A DNA stretch of 64,000 bases from Commensalibacter oyaizuii (GCF_029953265.1 NZ_JASBAO010000001.1:1334501-1398500); one strand, 5' to 3'. Positions 1 through 9,150 are shown, counted from the first letter of the stretch. Notes: generated from the sequence alone by a model not told the origin. A program made the numbers and translations.

Positions 1-372
1 CCCTCTTTAGATCCACAGCTTCATATAAAAATAGGACTAAATTTATCCTATTTAAGAAAGAAAAATATTTTAATTTTAGGCAGCGGGATGAGTTACCACA
101 ACCTGCCCTATTTATTTTCAGGTCAAGAAACAAAGGAAGCATTTGCATTTCATCATTGGCTCGCGTCAACGCTTACAAATCCTGATATTGCGGAACGCAA
201 TCAAGCCCTTATTGATTGGGAAAACGCCCCTGGTGCACGATCAAGTCACCCCAGAGCGGAACATTTACTGCCATTAATGGTAATTGCTGGTGCAGCAGAT
301 CAGGATATAGGCCACTGCATTTATAAAGATATTATCCTGCAAAAACCTATTACAGGGTATCGGTTTGGATAA
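1..372 (+). CDS. DODA-type extradiol ring-opening dioxygenase, C-terminal part
   Basis: The reading frame is open from base 1, so the gene begins left of the window; the first in-window ATG (88) is internal. The visible 123 residues include ILGSGMSYHNL and a SHPRAEHLLPLMVIAGAA segment, characteristic of the C-terminal half of LigB-fold 4,5-DOPA/class III extradiol dioxygenases (YgiD/DODA family). The family uses non-haem iron or zinc and opens catecholic rings; most bacterial members have no known physiological substrate. The metal ligands of the N-terminal half lie outside the window. The protein ends with a normal C-terminus at a TAA. Family assignment is strong; substrate is unknown. Confidence 0.85.
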   Translation, partial: PSLDPQLHIKIGLNLSYLRKKNILILGSGMSYHNLPYLFSGQETKEAFAFHHWLASTLTNPDIAERNQALIDWENAPGARSSHPRAEHLLPLMVIAGAADQDIGHCIYKDIILQKPITGYRFG

Positions 373-449
373 CAAAGGCTATAGGTAATTTATTAATTTC
401 TAACAGCTACACATCTTATTATTGATCTTTCATAGACAACCACGATAAA

Positions 450-689
450 TTATTGAAGATTACGCTGTACGTTCGTTGGAATATGAGGTATTGGTTGATT
501 AGCAGATTGTTGAGATGACCCGTTAAAAGACTCGATAATTAAACTGGCAACAATAATACCAACGATCAAACCTGCAAATTTTAAGAGATGTTTAACCAAA
601 TTAAAGGTTGTTCCCTTTTTAGCAGCCTGCTTTTTGGCAAAAGGAATTGTTACAAAAGCCATGACAGCAATGATAAGAACAAAAATCAT
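450..689 (-). CDS. small two-helix membrane protein, function unknown
   Basis: Encodes 79 residues. There is an N-terminal hydrophobic segment (about residues 1-17), a short basic loop (KKQAAKKG), a second hydrophobic segment (about 35-53) and a polar Gln/Asn/Pro-rich tail. It probably lies in the inner membrane with two helices. The start ATG is preceded by a weak AGGT Shine-Dalgarno-like sequence. It stands alone between the dioxygenase and the broken isomerase gene. I do not recognise the family; the call rests on composition and an uninterrupted frame. Confidence 0.55.
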   Translation of the reverse strand: MIFVLIIAVMAFVTIPFAKKQAAKKGTTFNLVKHLLKFAGLIVGIIVASLIIESFNGSSQQSANQPIPHIPTNVQRNLQ

Positions 690-855
690 GAATTATTACC
701 TAAATATGAATTGTACAGCATTATTTCATAATTAATACAAACTGTTAGCCTTTGTCTATCGATTAGTCATCAGATATAAATTAATTATCAAATACAGAAA
801 TTTACTTAAAAAATAATTTCCTTGTACATAGCATTCTCCTGATTAAGAATCGTAT

Positions 856-1535
856 TTAACCCTTTGGGTATTCTGTACATAGCAAACGGTATGGGAGCTC
901 ATCTTCTTCAATTTCAGGGAATCGACCCATTTTTTTATAAAAACGATTATCATGTTCATCGTCGTTACACATGGACACCTCACCTAATAAAACAGAACCA
1001 GTTCCCTTCTCGATCTCAAAATCATGATACAAATAAGGATAAACTGTAATACTCTCTCCTGGTGTTAATTTAACTTGGGTTCCAGCTGGCACCTCGAATT
1101 CCCGTCCATCACAATGCACTTTTACAGGACTGACTTTGTCCAAATCTTCATCCTTTGTTGCATTATGGACACGAATCAGCATATTTCCACCGCCACGATT
1201 GATAATATCCTCCATTTTGTTCCAATGAAAATGCATTGGGGAGTACTGACCTTCTTTTAAATATAACAATTTTTCAGCATAAGTTTTTTATATTTTTTGT
1301 TTTTTACATTGCCATTTCGTAATGTAATCAAGGTAAAACCGACTTTATCAAATTTTCCTTTACCACAATCCGTAACATCCCAACCCAATAAATTATCTTT
1401 TACCTCAACATATTCATGAATCTTATTTTCCCACTCTTTGGGGGTAAAATTACGAAAAGGAGGCAAAAAATAACCTATTTTTTCAATCATATGTTGCATT
1501 TCTTTAACAGCTAGATTAATTTCTGAACGTTTCAC
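856..1535 (-). pseudogene. D-lyxose isomerase gene split by a one-base frameshift
   Basis: Two consecutive frames together make one D-lyxose ketol-isomerase (cupin fold, interconverts D-lyxose and D-xylulose). The N-terminal part (GTG start at 1535 behind a strong AAGGAGGAG site) gives MKRSEIN, LPPF and DNLLGWDVTD; the C-terminal part gives GQYSPMHFHWNKMEDIINRG with the metal-binding histidines. The first frame derails at a run of six A on the minus strand (plus-strand T at 1284-1289). Seven A would restore KKTYAEKLLYLKEGQ, continuous with the second part. The rest of both parts looks intact, so this is a very recent lesion, a sequencing error, or a slippage site. Full length would be about 226 residues, normal for the family. 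Confidence 0.85.
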
Positions 1536-1822
1536 GAAGACTCCTCCTTGATGTTTTGTGGAAAATTGAATATCTATAATAATAATGTTTATATATTAAT
1601 TATTATCTTCACGTCTTGGTGAGCTTTGTTTTCAAAAAAATTCATTAAAGATTAAAGATTTATAATCATCTATCAGGTTTTAATGGTTCTAACTTCATTT
1701 CCCCCAATATTTAGCTTATTTATTCCCAGTCGTCATAAATCCAAACCTTATCCACAGTAATCTTTGGCCCTGTTCCTATTCTGGCCATTCTATAATAAAA
1801 ACAAACTTTACCGGATTTTTAT

Positions 1823-3658
1823 ATGCCGTTTACAAAAATTAATTCCTCTCTTGCTCAAGCTTTAGAGCACAAAGGATATGCCTCCCTTACCCCTGTCCAA
1901 GAAGCTGTCTTGGAAAACGAAAATCCTCAGCAGGATTTACTCGTTTCCGCACAAACAGGTTCTGGAAAAACGGTTGCTTATGGTATTGCCATGGCACCCA
2001 CATTACTTGATGAGAAAAAAACCTTCCAAGCCCCTTCAACACCCCAAGCTTTAATCATTGCCCCAACGCGGGAGTTGGCACTACAGGTTCATCAGGAATT
2101 GTGTTGGTTATATGCCGATACAAAAGCAAAAATTATCACATGTATCGGTGGAATGAATGTCCGTAAAGAGGCTTATACCCTAGATCATGGGGCCCATATT
2201 GTTGTTGGAACACCAGGCAGATTGTGTGATCACGTCCGCCGACATCATCTGGATTTATCAAACCTGCAAGTCATTGTCTTGGACGAAGCGGACGAAATGT
2301 TGGATTTGGGTTTTCGTGACGAATTAGAAGAATTGCTTTCCGCATGCCCAAAAGACCGCAGAACCTTATTATTTTCCGCAACGATTGATAAAGAAATTGA
2401 ATCGCTTGCAAGACGGTATCAAAACAAAGCCTTGCGTATTAATACAGTTTCTAATACGCAACACAGAGATATTGAGTATCGTGCAGCCGTAACCCACCCC
2501 AAAGAAATCGATAATGCCGTTGTTAATCTGTTACGCTTTATCGACAGCCCAACGGCAATGGTTTTTTGCGCCACGCGCGAATTGGTCCGACACATGCAAT
2601 CGGCCCTTATTGAACGTGGTTTTTCGTGTGTTGCTTTGTCAGGTGATTTGGGACAAGAAGAACGCACCCACGCCATCAAAAGTCTTAGAACAGGGCAAGT
2701 TCGTGTTTGCGTCGCAACTGATGTTGCCGCACGAGGACTGGATCTGCCTACCCTAGATCTTGTTATTCATGCAAGCCTTCCTACAAATCACGCAACCTTG
2801 TTGCATCGTTCTGGACGTACGGGACGTGCGGGCCGTAAAGGCATATGTGCGTTAATTGTTCCATCCAACCAACGTCATCGTGCTGAACGATTGTTAAGCA
2901 AGGCTAAAATCTCTGCAACTTGGGAAAATCCACCTAATATCGCCGCTATTCGTGAAAAAGATAATCAACGCTTGTTAAGCCATCCTTCTTTAATTGGTAG
3001 TAAAGAAATATTATCAGAAGATCAGCATTTAATTGAGCAATTAACAGAACAATTCTCAACCAATGATCTAGCAAATGCTGTTATTTCTCTATACCGTTCC
3101 ATTATTCCTAATCCAGAAGAAATCACTGAAATCACGCTTGACAGTAAACGTGGCGGTGGTATGGGTCGCGATAACGTTCATGAACGCGGCGACAGAAGAT
3201 CAACTCATTCCTTTGCGACTGGCAGCTGGTATGAAATTCCTGTTGGACGCAGCGAACGAGCAGATCCAAAATGGCTTATTCCAATGATTTGTAAGGCAGG
3301 TAATATTCAAAAGAAAGACATCGGCAGCATCCGCATTTCTGATAAGGTTACCAAATTCGAAATTGCTGCTGATAAAGTTGATGATTTCAACAAAGCAATA
3401 GCAAAAGTAAAAGACGATTCTGCAAAAATATATCCTTCTTCACCAGACTCATTTTCTGATTCTAAAAGAGAGGGATATAAAGGACGCGGAGGACGCGGTG
3501 GCCCTAGAAAAGAAGCTGGTGGTGGTAGAGGTCGCAGCGAACGCGATAAAGATCGCCCAAAATCTGAACACCGCAAAGGTGGAGGCAGGAAGAAACCTGC
3601 CGCAGCACCATCCATTGCAAAAGCACCAGGGGCTTCTTCTAGAAAAAGAAGGAAATAA
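1823..3658 (+). CDS. deaD: DEAD-box ATP-dependent RNA helicase (DeaD/CsdA type)
   Basis: A 611-residue RNA helicase for ribosome assembly, cold adaptation or mRNA decay in the cytoplasm. All family motifs are visible: AQTGSGKT (43-50), PTRELA, GG, TPGR, DEAD (154-157), SAT, ATDVAARGLD and HRSGRTGRAGR (328 onward). A DbpA-type RNA-binding domain begins near 467 (GSWYEIPVGRSE) and is followed by an Arg/Gly/Lys-rich tail (about 550-611) typical of single-strand RNA contacts. The start ATG has a GGA eight bases upstream. It is a single gene closed by an intrinsic terminator. DeaD rather than DbpA is favoured by the long basic tail, but the exact subfamily is inferred. Confidence 0.93.
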   Translation: MPFTKINSSLAQALEHKGYASLTPVQEAVLENENPQQDLLVSAQTGSGKTVAYGIAMAPTLLDEKKTFQAPSTPQALIIAPTRELALQVHQELCWLYADTKAKIITCIGGMNVRKEAYTLDHGAHIVVGTPGRLCDHVRRHHLDLSNLQVIVLDEADEMLDLGFRDELEELLSACPKDRRTLLFSATIDKEIESLARRYQNKALRINTVSNTQHRDIEYRAAVTHPKEIDNAVVNLLRFIDSPTAMVFCATRELVRHMQSALIERGFSCVALSGDLGQEERTHAIKSLRTGQVRVCVATDVAARGLDLPTLDLVIHASLPTNHATLLHRSGRTGRAGRKGICALIVPSNQRHRAERLLSKAKISATWENPPNIAAIREKDNQRLLSHPSLIGSKEILSEDQHLIEQLTEQFSTNDLANAVISLYRSIIPNPEEITEITLDSKRGGGMGRDNVHERGDRRSTHSFATGSWYEIPVGRSERADPKWLIPMICKAGNIQKKDIGSIRISDKVTKFEIAADKVDDFNKAIAKVKDDSAKIYPSSPDSFSDSKREGYKGRGGRGGPRKEAGGGRGRSERDKDRPKSEHRKGGGRKKPAAAPSIAKAPGASSRKRRK

Positions 3659-3660
3659 TT

Positions 3661-3693
3661 AAAAAAAGGGCGATAATAATCGCCCCTTTTTTT
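3661..3693. terminator. bidirectional intrinsic terminator after deaD
   Basis: The stem GGGCGA/TCGCCC (3668-3673 with 3680-3685, loop TAATAA) is flanked by seven A on the left and a run of T on the right, so it can act in both directions. It lies between the convergent deaD and the secreted-protein gene at 3715. Confidence 0.85.
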
Positions 3694-3714
3694 AAATTAC
3701 ACTATGTTAATAAT

Positions 3715-4194
3715 TTATTGACCTGCAGCTTTAGCTTTTTGTTCTAATTGTTGCATGCCTCGCTGCATAGTTGCTTTTTGTTCAGGAGTAAGATTTTGTA
3801 ATTGTTGTTGAACTCTTTTCTGAGCGGCTTCCATATAAGCTTTTTGTTCTTCAGGGGACATTTTATTGAAACGTTCCATTTCTGCTTTTGCTTTTTCTTT
3901 AGCAGCTTCAAGCGCTTTGCGTTGTTCAGGATTTAAATTTTTTGCAATGCTGTTTAATTGTTCTTCTGCTTGTTTTTGAGCTTGCTCCATATACACTTTT
4001 TTCTCTGCAGGAGACATTTTGTTAAAACGATCAATTTCATCATTAGCACGTGCCTTGGCAGCTTCGAAAGCTTGTTGTTGTGCTGGTGTCAATTGAGATG
4101 CATTTTGTGCATTTGCCACGGAAAGGCTGCCTACTGCCATCAGTGCACTAAACGCACCAGCCACTATTGAACGTTTTGACATAAACTTTATCAT
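3715..4194 (-). CDS. small secreted Gln/Lys-rich repeat protein
   Basis: Encodes 159 residues. The start at 4194 is chosen because AAAGGA lies about 9 bases upstream; an in-frame ATG further up (4218) lacks a site. A signal peptide (SIVAGAFSALMAVGSLSVANA, probably cut after ANA) is followed by two tandem repeats of about 48 residues, each beginning L(T/N)PxQ and containing RFNKMSP(A/E)E(K/Q)K. A third repeat starts at LTPEQKA. The mature part is nearly all charged helix, likely a periplasmic coiled coil. The LTPxQ motif recalls Spy/CpxP periplasmic chaperones, but that link is only a suggestion. The next gene upstream (4407-5006) is related in signal peptide and repeat style, pointing to an old duplication. 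Confidence 0.75.
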   Translation of the reverse strand: MIKFMSKRSIVAGAFSALMAVGSLSVANAQNASQLTPAQQQAFEAAKARANDEIDRFNKMSPAEKKVYMEQAQKQAEEQLNSIAKNLNPEQRKALEAAKEKAKAEMERFNKMSPEEQKAYMEAAQKRVQQQLQNLTPEQKATMQRGMQQLEQKAKAAGQ

Positions 4195-4406
4195 TATATT
4201 AAATCCTTTTAAAGCCAATCTATAAGTTTAAAACACATTACCATTTTTACCAAATAATACTCAATATAAATAGTGTTTAAGCAAACCCAGAAAAAATGAA
4301 TTAAACAAAAAATAACCAGCTATATTATCAATATATAACTGGCTTTCATTATCACAGATTAAGATTACGATGAGATAATCCTATATGGTAATCTGATAAT
4401 AAAATA

Positions 4407-5006
4407 TTATCTATGTCCGAAAGGATGGGTTAAATCTTTAACATCGCGCTTGGTATTATTTTTCAAATCTTTCCAATGTTGACGTTGTTGGCGTTGTCTT
4501 TCCATAGATTGTTTTCTTTGAGCATTCATTTTGTCTTTGAATCTATTTTTTTGATCTTCTAAACGTTGCTTTTGTTCTTTGGGAAGATTTTTATAACGAT
4601 CAACCTCTTCTTGACCGCGACGTTTTTGAGCATCAATTTTATCTTTGAATTCTTGTCTTTGTTGCTCTAGACGTTCTTTTTGCTCTTTAGGAAGGTTTTT
4701 GTAGCGATCAATCTCTTCTTGACCGCGATGCTTCTGAGCATCGATTTTATCTTTAAATTCTTGTCTTTGTTGCTCTAAACGTTGTCTTTGTTCTTGAGGG
4801 AGATTTTTGTAGCGATTAATTTGGTCTTGCTGATTTTGAATACGGTTTTGCATATTTTGGTTATGCTCTGTAATTTTATTATGCAAGTTATCTTCTTTTT
4901 GTTGTAGATCTTGCAACACACCTTGTGCATGTGCAGGGGCAAAAGCAGCACCAGCCATAAAAACACTAAATAGCCCAGCAGAGAAAACAGAACGTTTTGA
5001 TAACAT
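4407..5006 (-). CDS. secreted coiled-coil protein with 36-residue tandem repeats
   Basis: Encodes 199 residues, starting at an ATG with AAGGAA upstream. The signal peptide MLSKRSVFSAGLFSVFMAGA ends near AHAQ. After a Gln-rich linker, three repeats of 36 residues each begin RYKNLP(Q/K)EQ and run through FKD KIDAQ-type segments to EE(I/V)D; the third is partial and runs into a basic tail (QRQQRQHWKD). Composition is extreme in Gln, Lys, Arg and Glu, predicting one long helix or coiled coil in the periplasm. It shares KRS signal start and repeat logic with the downstream gene at 3715-4194, from which it is separated by 212 bases. No enzyme motif is visible; function unknown. Confidence 0.75.
   Translation of the reverse strand: MLSKRSVFSAGLFSVFMAGAAFAPAHAQGVLQDLQQKEDNLHNKITEHNQNMQNRIQNQQDQINRYKNLPQEQRQRLEQQRQEFKDKIDAQKHRGQEEIDRYKNLPKEQKERLEQQRQEFKDKIDAQKRRGQEEVDRYKNLPKEQKQRLEDQKNRFKDKMNAQRKQSMERQRQQRQHWKDLKNNTKRDVKDLTHPFGHR
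4500..4814 (-). repeat. tandem 108-bp coding repeats (about 3 units)
   Basis: Successive units start at 4814, 4706 and 4598 on the minus strand, exactly 108 bases apart, and the first two are nearly identical. They encode the 36-residue repeats of the secreted coiled-coil protein. Such an array can change copy number by slippage or recombination. Confidence 0.9.
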
Positions 5007-5264
5007 GGTCGTTATTCCTTAAATACCTCTAATAATTAATGATAGTAGAACAATCTATAAATCGGGCTAGATTAAGGCAAAAATGTAACAATTTTTTTAA
5101 AGTCATTCAACCTTCATCAATAGCAATATACCGTCATTGGCCCAAAAAATTAATATAAACTGCCCCTTGATAGATCAAAATTAACTCTATTTTAATTATC
5201 CGTTCCTTAATTATTTTATGATAAACTTTGCCTAGTCATTTTTGTCATTCAAAGTATTACTCTC

Positions 5265-6821
5265 GTGAAACATATCTCTTTCTTTAAATATCTATCCCTA
5301 GTTTTGTTATGCAGCAGCTTTTTAATTTATCCAAAAGCTCAAACCATGGCTCGCCAATCATCTTCTAAATATACCATTAGTAAATCATATTATTCCCAGG
5401 TTAATATTGATCAAGAAACAACCAAAGATCGTTTTGATCTGTTTCCCCCAAACATCCTTACTCAACACAAACTAGTCCTTGCTCATCAAACCATCGATTA
5501 TACCGCGCATACGGGGACATTAATTATTCGGAATGATAAAGGCGAACCAACAGCAAAATTATTTTACGTTGCTTATACAAAAAATAACCCAAAAAATCAA
5601 AATCGTCCTGTTTCTTTCTTTTTCAACGGCGGCCCTGGTGCAGGCAGTGCCTTTCTTAATTTAGGTGCGGCTGGCCCACAAGTCATTAATTTCCCTAGAA
5701 ATAACCCAACCGATGGTGCTCATGCGCAGCGCACATCTAATCCTGACAGTTGGTTACCTTTTACAGATATGGTCTTTATTGATGCAGTTGATACTGGATA
5801 CAGTCTGTCTGCCAAACCAGAAAATGCAGCCAAAGAGTTTTATACCACCAAACAAGATGCAAAAATTTTTGCCAAAGCAATTCAATTATGGCTTAGCAAA
5901 AACAATCGTAATGACCCACCCATATGGCTGGTTGGGGAAAGTTACGGTGGATTACGTTCCATCATGGTTGCCAAAGATTTACAAGATCAGCAAAATATTT
6001 TGATCAGAGGCATTATCATGATTTCGCCAGCGATTGAATTAGGATATTTGGATCAATCTGACAATCCAATGGCAAACGCCTTTTTGATTCCTTCTTATAT
6101 TGCTAGCCAATTGGAAAATACTCATCAATTAACCGAAGAAGCAGTTAATGATGCTTATCACTATGCCCTGGGGGAATATTTACAAAAAATGGTTACTCCA
6201 TCCGCACAACAGCCACAATTTTATCAGGATCTTAGCCAAAAAACTGGACTACCTGAAACTATTATTGCAAAACATAAAGCCGTTTTAGACCCTTCTGCCC
6301 ATGACATTCGTAGTCGTGATGGGCGATTGCACAGCCTGTATGATTACACACTGACTATTTCCGATCCAAATCCCGATGGCACGAATAATGAAGATAGTCC
6401 TGAACCTGTTTTATCAGGTTTTGGCAAAGCATATGGAAATATGTTCGCCAATTATGTTGCCCAAGACCTAAATTATCCAACACCATTAACGTATAATTTA
6501 TTAAATATGAAATTAAATAGTCAGTGGAATTATCATGATCGAGATTTCTCAATTGTTCGTGGGATGCCTGTTTTGCGTAAATTATTGGCCTTAAATCCAT
6601 CCTTAAAAATCTTTATTGGACATGGCTATTTTGATGTTGTCTGCCCATTTGCAACATCGCGCTGGATTGCCGATCAAATGCCTGTTGGAAAGGATCGCAT
6701 TACTTTGAGACTGTATAAAGGCGGGCATATGCTATATACTCGCCCTGATAGTCGAGCAGCATTAACCCAAGATGTTAGAAAACTATACGAAAAAGATCAA
6801 ACCACAACTGACGAAAAATAA
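5265..6821 (+). CDS. secreted S10 family serine carboxypeptidase
   Basis: A 518-residue alpha/beta-hydrolase peptidase. The GTG start gives an N-terminal signal peptide (hydrophobic about 8-22, then PKAQTMA). Family signatures are FFFNGGPGAGSAF (oxyanion hole), GESYGG with nucleophile Ser226, Asp457 in HGYFDVVCP and His488 in KGGHMLY, forming the expected triad. Members remove C-terminal residues from peptides at acidic pH, which would suit an acid-producing bacterium, and probably act in the periplasm or outside the cell. The 3' end overlaps the convergent cobD gene by 25 bases. Family is sure; substrate is not known. Confidence 0.92.
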   Translation: MKHISFFKYLSLVLLCSSFLIYPKAQTMARQSSSKYTISKSYYSQVNIDQETTKDRFDLFPPNILTQHKLVLAHQTIDYTAHTGTLIIRNDKGEPTAKLFYVAYTKNNPKNQNRPVSFFFNGGPGAGSAFLNLGAAGPQVINFPRNNPTDGAHAQRTSNPDSWLPFTDMVFIDAVDTGYSLSAKPENAAKEFYTTKQDAKIFAKAIQLWLSKNNRNDPPIWLVGESYGGLRSIMVAKDLQDQQNILIRGIIMISPAIELGYLDQSDNPMANAFLIPSYIASQLENTHQLTEEAVNDAYHYALGEYLQKMVTPSAQQPQFYQDLSQKTGLPETIIAKHKAVLDPSAHDIRSRDGRLHSLYDYTLTISDPNPDGTNNEDSPEPVLSGFGKAYGNMFANYVAQDLNYPTPLTYNLLNMKLNSQWNYHDRDFSIVRGMPVLRKLLALNPSLKIFIGHGYFDVVCPFATSRWIADQMPVGKDRITLRLYKGGHMLYTRPDSRAALTQDVRKLYEKDQTTTDEK

Positions 6822-7810
6822 TCTTTTAATGCATTTTCTAATCTGTCCCATTCTATTTCTGAATGGGGCAATCCAAACCGTAACCATCGGTGATTATAAT
6901 CAAAACGACGAACCCAAATACCACAATTCGCCAACCAGTGCCATAATGCATTTGCCTGTTCATATTCAACTAAGCGAAACAAATGGGTGCCCCCTATTAC
7001 TGGGCATAAATAATGTGCGAGTAAACGATCAAAACGTTGGATGTGATCTTTTAATTGAGCTTTAGTAGCTTCAAACCACAGACGATCCTTAAAGGCCTGC
7101 AAAGCAATTTGTATTGCATGGCCACTAACCGCCCATGGTCCCAGTATTTGTCTGCATTTTTCAACACGTTGATAATCAGATAATAAAAACCCCAGTCGAA
7201 CACCTGCCAACCCGTATGTTTTCCCAAAAGACCGTAAAATACTGATCCCCTGATGAGGCAATAATGAGGCCACGCCCTTATCTTCAAAATCCATAAAAGC
7301 TTCATCAACAAGTAGATGATTTCCGCAATCAGACCATCGATCTGCTAATTGCTCTATCTGTTTTATTCTATATATCCGCCCATCAGGATTATTAGGATTG
7401 CACAAAATGCCTAATGTTTTTTTTTGCCCTGAGAAACTAGAAAATTGATCAAAATCATAAACTGGATACACAGGAATATTAGCTTTTTTCCAGGTCAATA
7501 TGTGTTCCATATAAGTTGGCGATAAAACGCAGACTTGCCGCACGTCAAATATATAAGGCAACAAAGAAATTAAAATCTGTGTCCCTGGTGCAGATACCAT
7601 TAACTCTTTGTTCAACAGGCCATAAGATTTACTGGCTTGCGCTCTTAATTTTTCTTCATCCTCTGGGAATGGCAACCTCATTGCATGGTCAATAGAAATA
7701 CAAGAATATGGATAGGCATACGGATTAATCCCAGTTGATAGATCAAGCCAAGGTTGTGTTGCATTGGGAAATTGTCTTTTGGCTTCTCCTAATTGCCCAC
7801 CATGATACAT
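6797..7810 (-). CDS. cobD: threonine-phosphate decarboxylase (CobD of Salmonella, CobC of P. denitrificans)
   Basis: A 337-residue PLP enzyme of the class I/II aminotransferase fold that makes (R)-1-aminopropan-2-ol phosphate from L-threonine phosphate, the linker of the cobalamin nucleotide loop. Visible are DLSTGINPYAYP near the N-terminus, CNPNNPDGR, DEAFMDF and the PLP-binding RSFGKTYGLAG with Lys197. A GAGGA site precedes the ATG. It is divergent from cbiB, whose product uses this compound, with only 37 bases between the two start codons. The 3' end overlaps the peptidase gene. Related histidinol-phosphate aminotransferases share the fold, but the N-terminal INP motif and context favour cobD. 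Confidence 0.93.
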   Translation of the reverse strand: MYHGGQLGEAKRQFPNATQPWLDLSTGINPYAYPYSCISIDHAMRLPFPEDEEKLRAQASKSYGLLNKELMVSAPGTQILISLLPYIFDVRQVCVLSPTYMEHILTWKKANIPVYPVYDFDQFSSFSGQKKTLGILCNPNNPDGRIYRIKQIEQLADRWSDCGNHLLVDEAFMDFEDKGVASLLPHQGISILRSFGKTYGLAGVRLGFLLSDYQRVEKCRQILGPWAVSGHAIQIALQAFKDRLWFEATKAQLKDHIQRFDRLLAHYLCPVIGGTHLFRLVEYEQANALWHWLANCGIWVRRFDYNHRWLRFGLPHSEIEWDRLENALKDYFSSVVV

Positions 7811-7847
7811 ATGCTTTTTCCTCTGCTTTTAACTTAAAATCTGATAC

Positions 7848-8909
7848 ATGAATAAAGCCAACCTATATCATATCTTGTCTCAACTTTATTTTAATAAAAT
7901 GTATAAAAATCTTGTTTCAACTTACCTTCATCTTTTACATTGCAATTTAAAAGTCATTATTGTTGCTATTATTATTGATTCTTTGTGGGGTGATCCAAAA
8001 ACAATTTATAAAAAAATCCCCCATCCTATTATTTGGATTGGCACTTTGATTCATAAGCTGGATCATCATCTCAATCATCATAATGACCCTTCTTTTATTC
8101 AAAAAAGAAACGGTTTTTTTGCGCTTGCTATTGCAACTTTTATTCCTATGATTATTGGGACTATACTTCAAAAAATATTATTTAAAATATTACCAAAATC
8201 CATAGCAATATTGATATGTGCATTCATTACCAGTATTTTTATTGCTAAACGTTCTTTATACGAACATGTAAAAGCTGTTGAAACACCTCTACATACCCAA
8301 AATATCCCCGCAGCTCGTATTGCAGTCAGTCAAATTGTTGGACGTAAAACTGATCATTTAGATCAATCTGGAATATGCAGAGCAGCCATTGAGAGCCTAG
8401 CTGAAAATTTTTCTGATGGTGTTATTGCCCCTATTTTTTGGGGATGTGTTGGAGGATTACCAGGTATTATTGCTTATAAAGCCATCAATACAGCTGATAG
8501 TATGATTGGTCATAAAACAGCAAAATATTTATATTTTGGTTATGCTGCCGCAAAAACAGATGATTATATTAATTACCCAGCTTCAAGACTTTCTGCCTTA
8601 TGGATTACTCTAGCCGTTAAAAGAAACCTAATTAAGACAATAAAAAAAATTAAAAAAGAAGCAAAAAAACATAACTCACCTAATGCAGGTTGGCCAGAAG
8701 CAGCGATGGCACTAGGTTTATCAATTCAACTGGGAGGGCCACGACAATACAAAGAAGGGACAGTTGACACTGACTGGATTGGAAATGGACGAAAAATTTT
8801 ATCCTATCAGGATATTAAAAATGCCCTGCGAGTATTTCAAATCTCATGTCGTTTCAATTTACTGTGCATCTTATTTATTTATTTCAGTATCAAAATAAAT
8901 ATTAAATAG
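7848..8909 (+). CDS. cbiB: adenosylcobinamide-phosphate synthase (CbiB; CobD of P. denitrificans)
   Basis: A polytopic inner-membrane enzyme that attaches aminopropanol phosphate to adenosylcobyric acid. Conserved stretches are DSLWGDP, HPIIWIG, SQIVGRKTDHLD, AAIESLAENFSDGVIAP and the NAGWPEAAMALGL motif. The annotated start yields 353 residues with about 35 residues before the usual family beginning (VIIVAIIIDSLWGDP). No good ribosome site precedes 7848 or the inner ATG at 7899, so the start is uncertain. Lys, Ile and Asn content is higher than in neighbouring cob genes, reflecting locally stronger AT bias. It is closed by the terminator at 9151. Confidence 0.9.
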   Translation: MNKANLYHILSQLYFNKMYKNLVSTYLHLLHCNLKVIIVAIIIDSLWGDPKTIYKKIPHPIIWIGTLIHKLDHHLNHHNDPSFIQKRNGFFALAIATFIPMIIGTILQKILFKILPKSIAILICAFITSIFIAKRSLYEHVKAVETPLHTQNIPAARIAVSQIVGRKTDHLDQSGICRAAIESLAENFSDGVIAPIFWGCVGGLPGIIAYKAINTADSMIGHKTAKYLYFGYAAAKTDDYINYPASRLSALWITLAVKRNLIKTIKKIKKEAKKHNSPNAGWPEAAMALGLSIQLGGPRQYKEGTVDTDWIGNGRKILSYQDIKNALRVFQISCRFNLLCILFIYFSIKINIK

Positions 8910-8956
8910 ATGTTAAGTATTTATTTCATATAGTTAAGTAAAAACACAAAATCATT

Positions 8957-9010
8957 ACTGTATTTTTTAAAAAGCGTATTGCCAAACCTACTAGATATAC
9001 GCTATACAGT
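8957..9010. other. nested inverted repeats downstream of cbiB
   Basis: Two arms nest: ACTGTAT (8957-8963) with ATACAGT (9004-9010), and AGCGTAT (8973-8979) with ATACGCT (8997-9003). They would fold into a bulged hairpin in the 3' region of cbiB. There is no T-run after it, and the real terminator is 140 bases further on. Role unknown. Confidence 0.35.
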
Positions 9011-9150
9011 TAAAAGGTTATTTAAAGCACATCTTTGACTATAGGTCTTTGATGTTTATATACGAGATAGCCTGATGCCTATCAAGAGATTACGAATAAC
9101 TGCCTTTTACTTGAATCTCTATTATTAACTACCTAACTACTTATTTTGGT

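Noticed and set aside
864-1260. Two plus-strand frames across the D-lyxose isomerase region
   Set aside because: They are antisense shadows; the minus strand carries recognisable enzyme sequence and a strong ribosome site.
3307-3615. Minus-strand frame opposite the deaD tail
   Set aside because: It is the antisense of the Arg/Gly-rich tail, giving an artificial Pro/Ser/Leu-rich protein with no start signal.
4500-4814. Regular 108-bp repeats as a CRISPR array
   Set aside because: Repeats are contiguous without unique spacers and lie in frame within a coding region, encoding 36-residue protein repeats.
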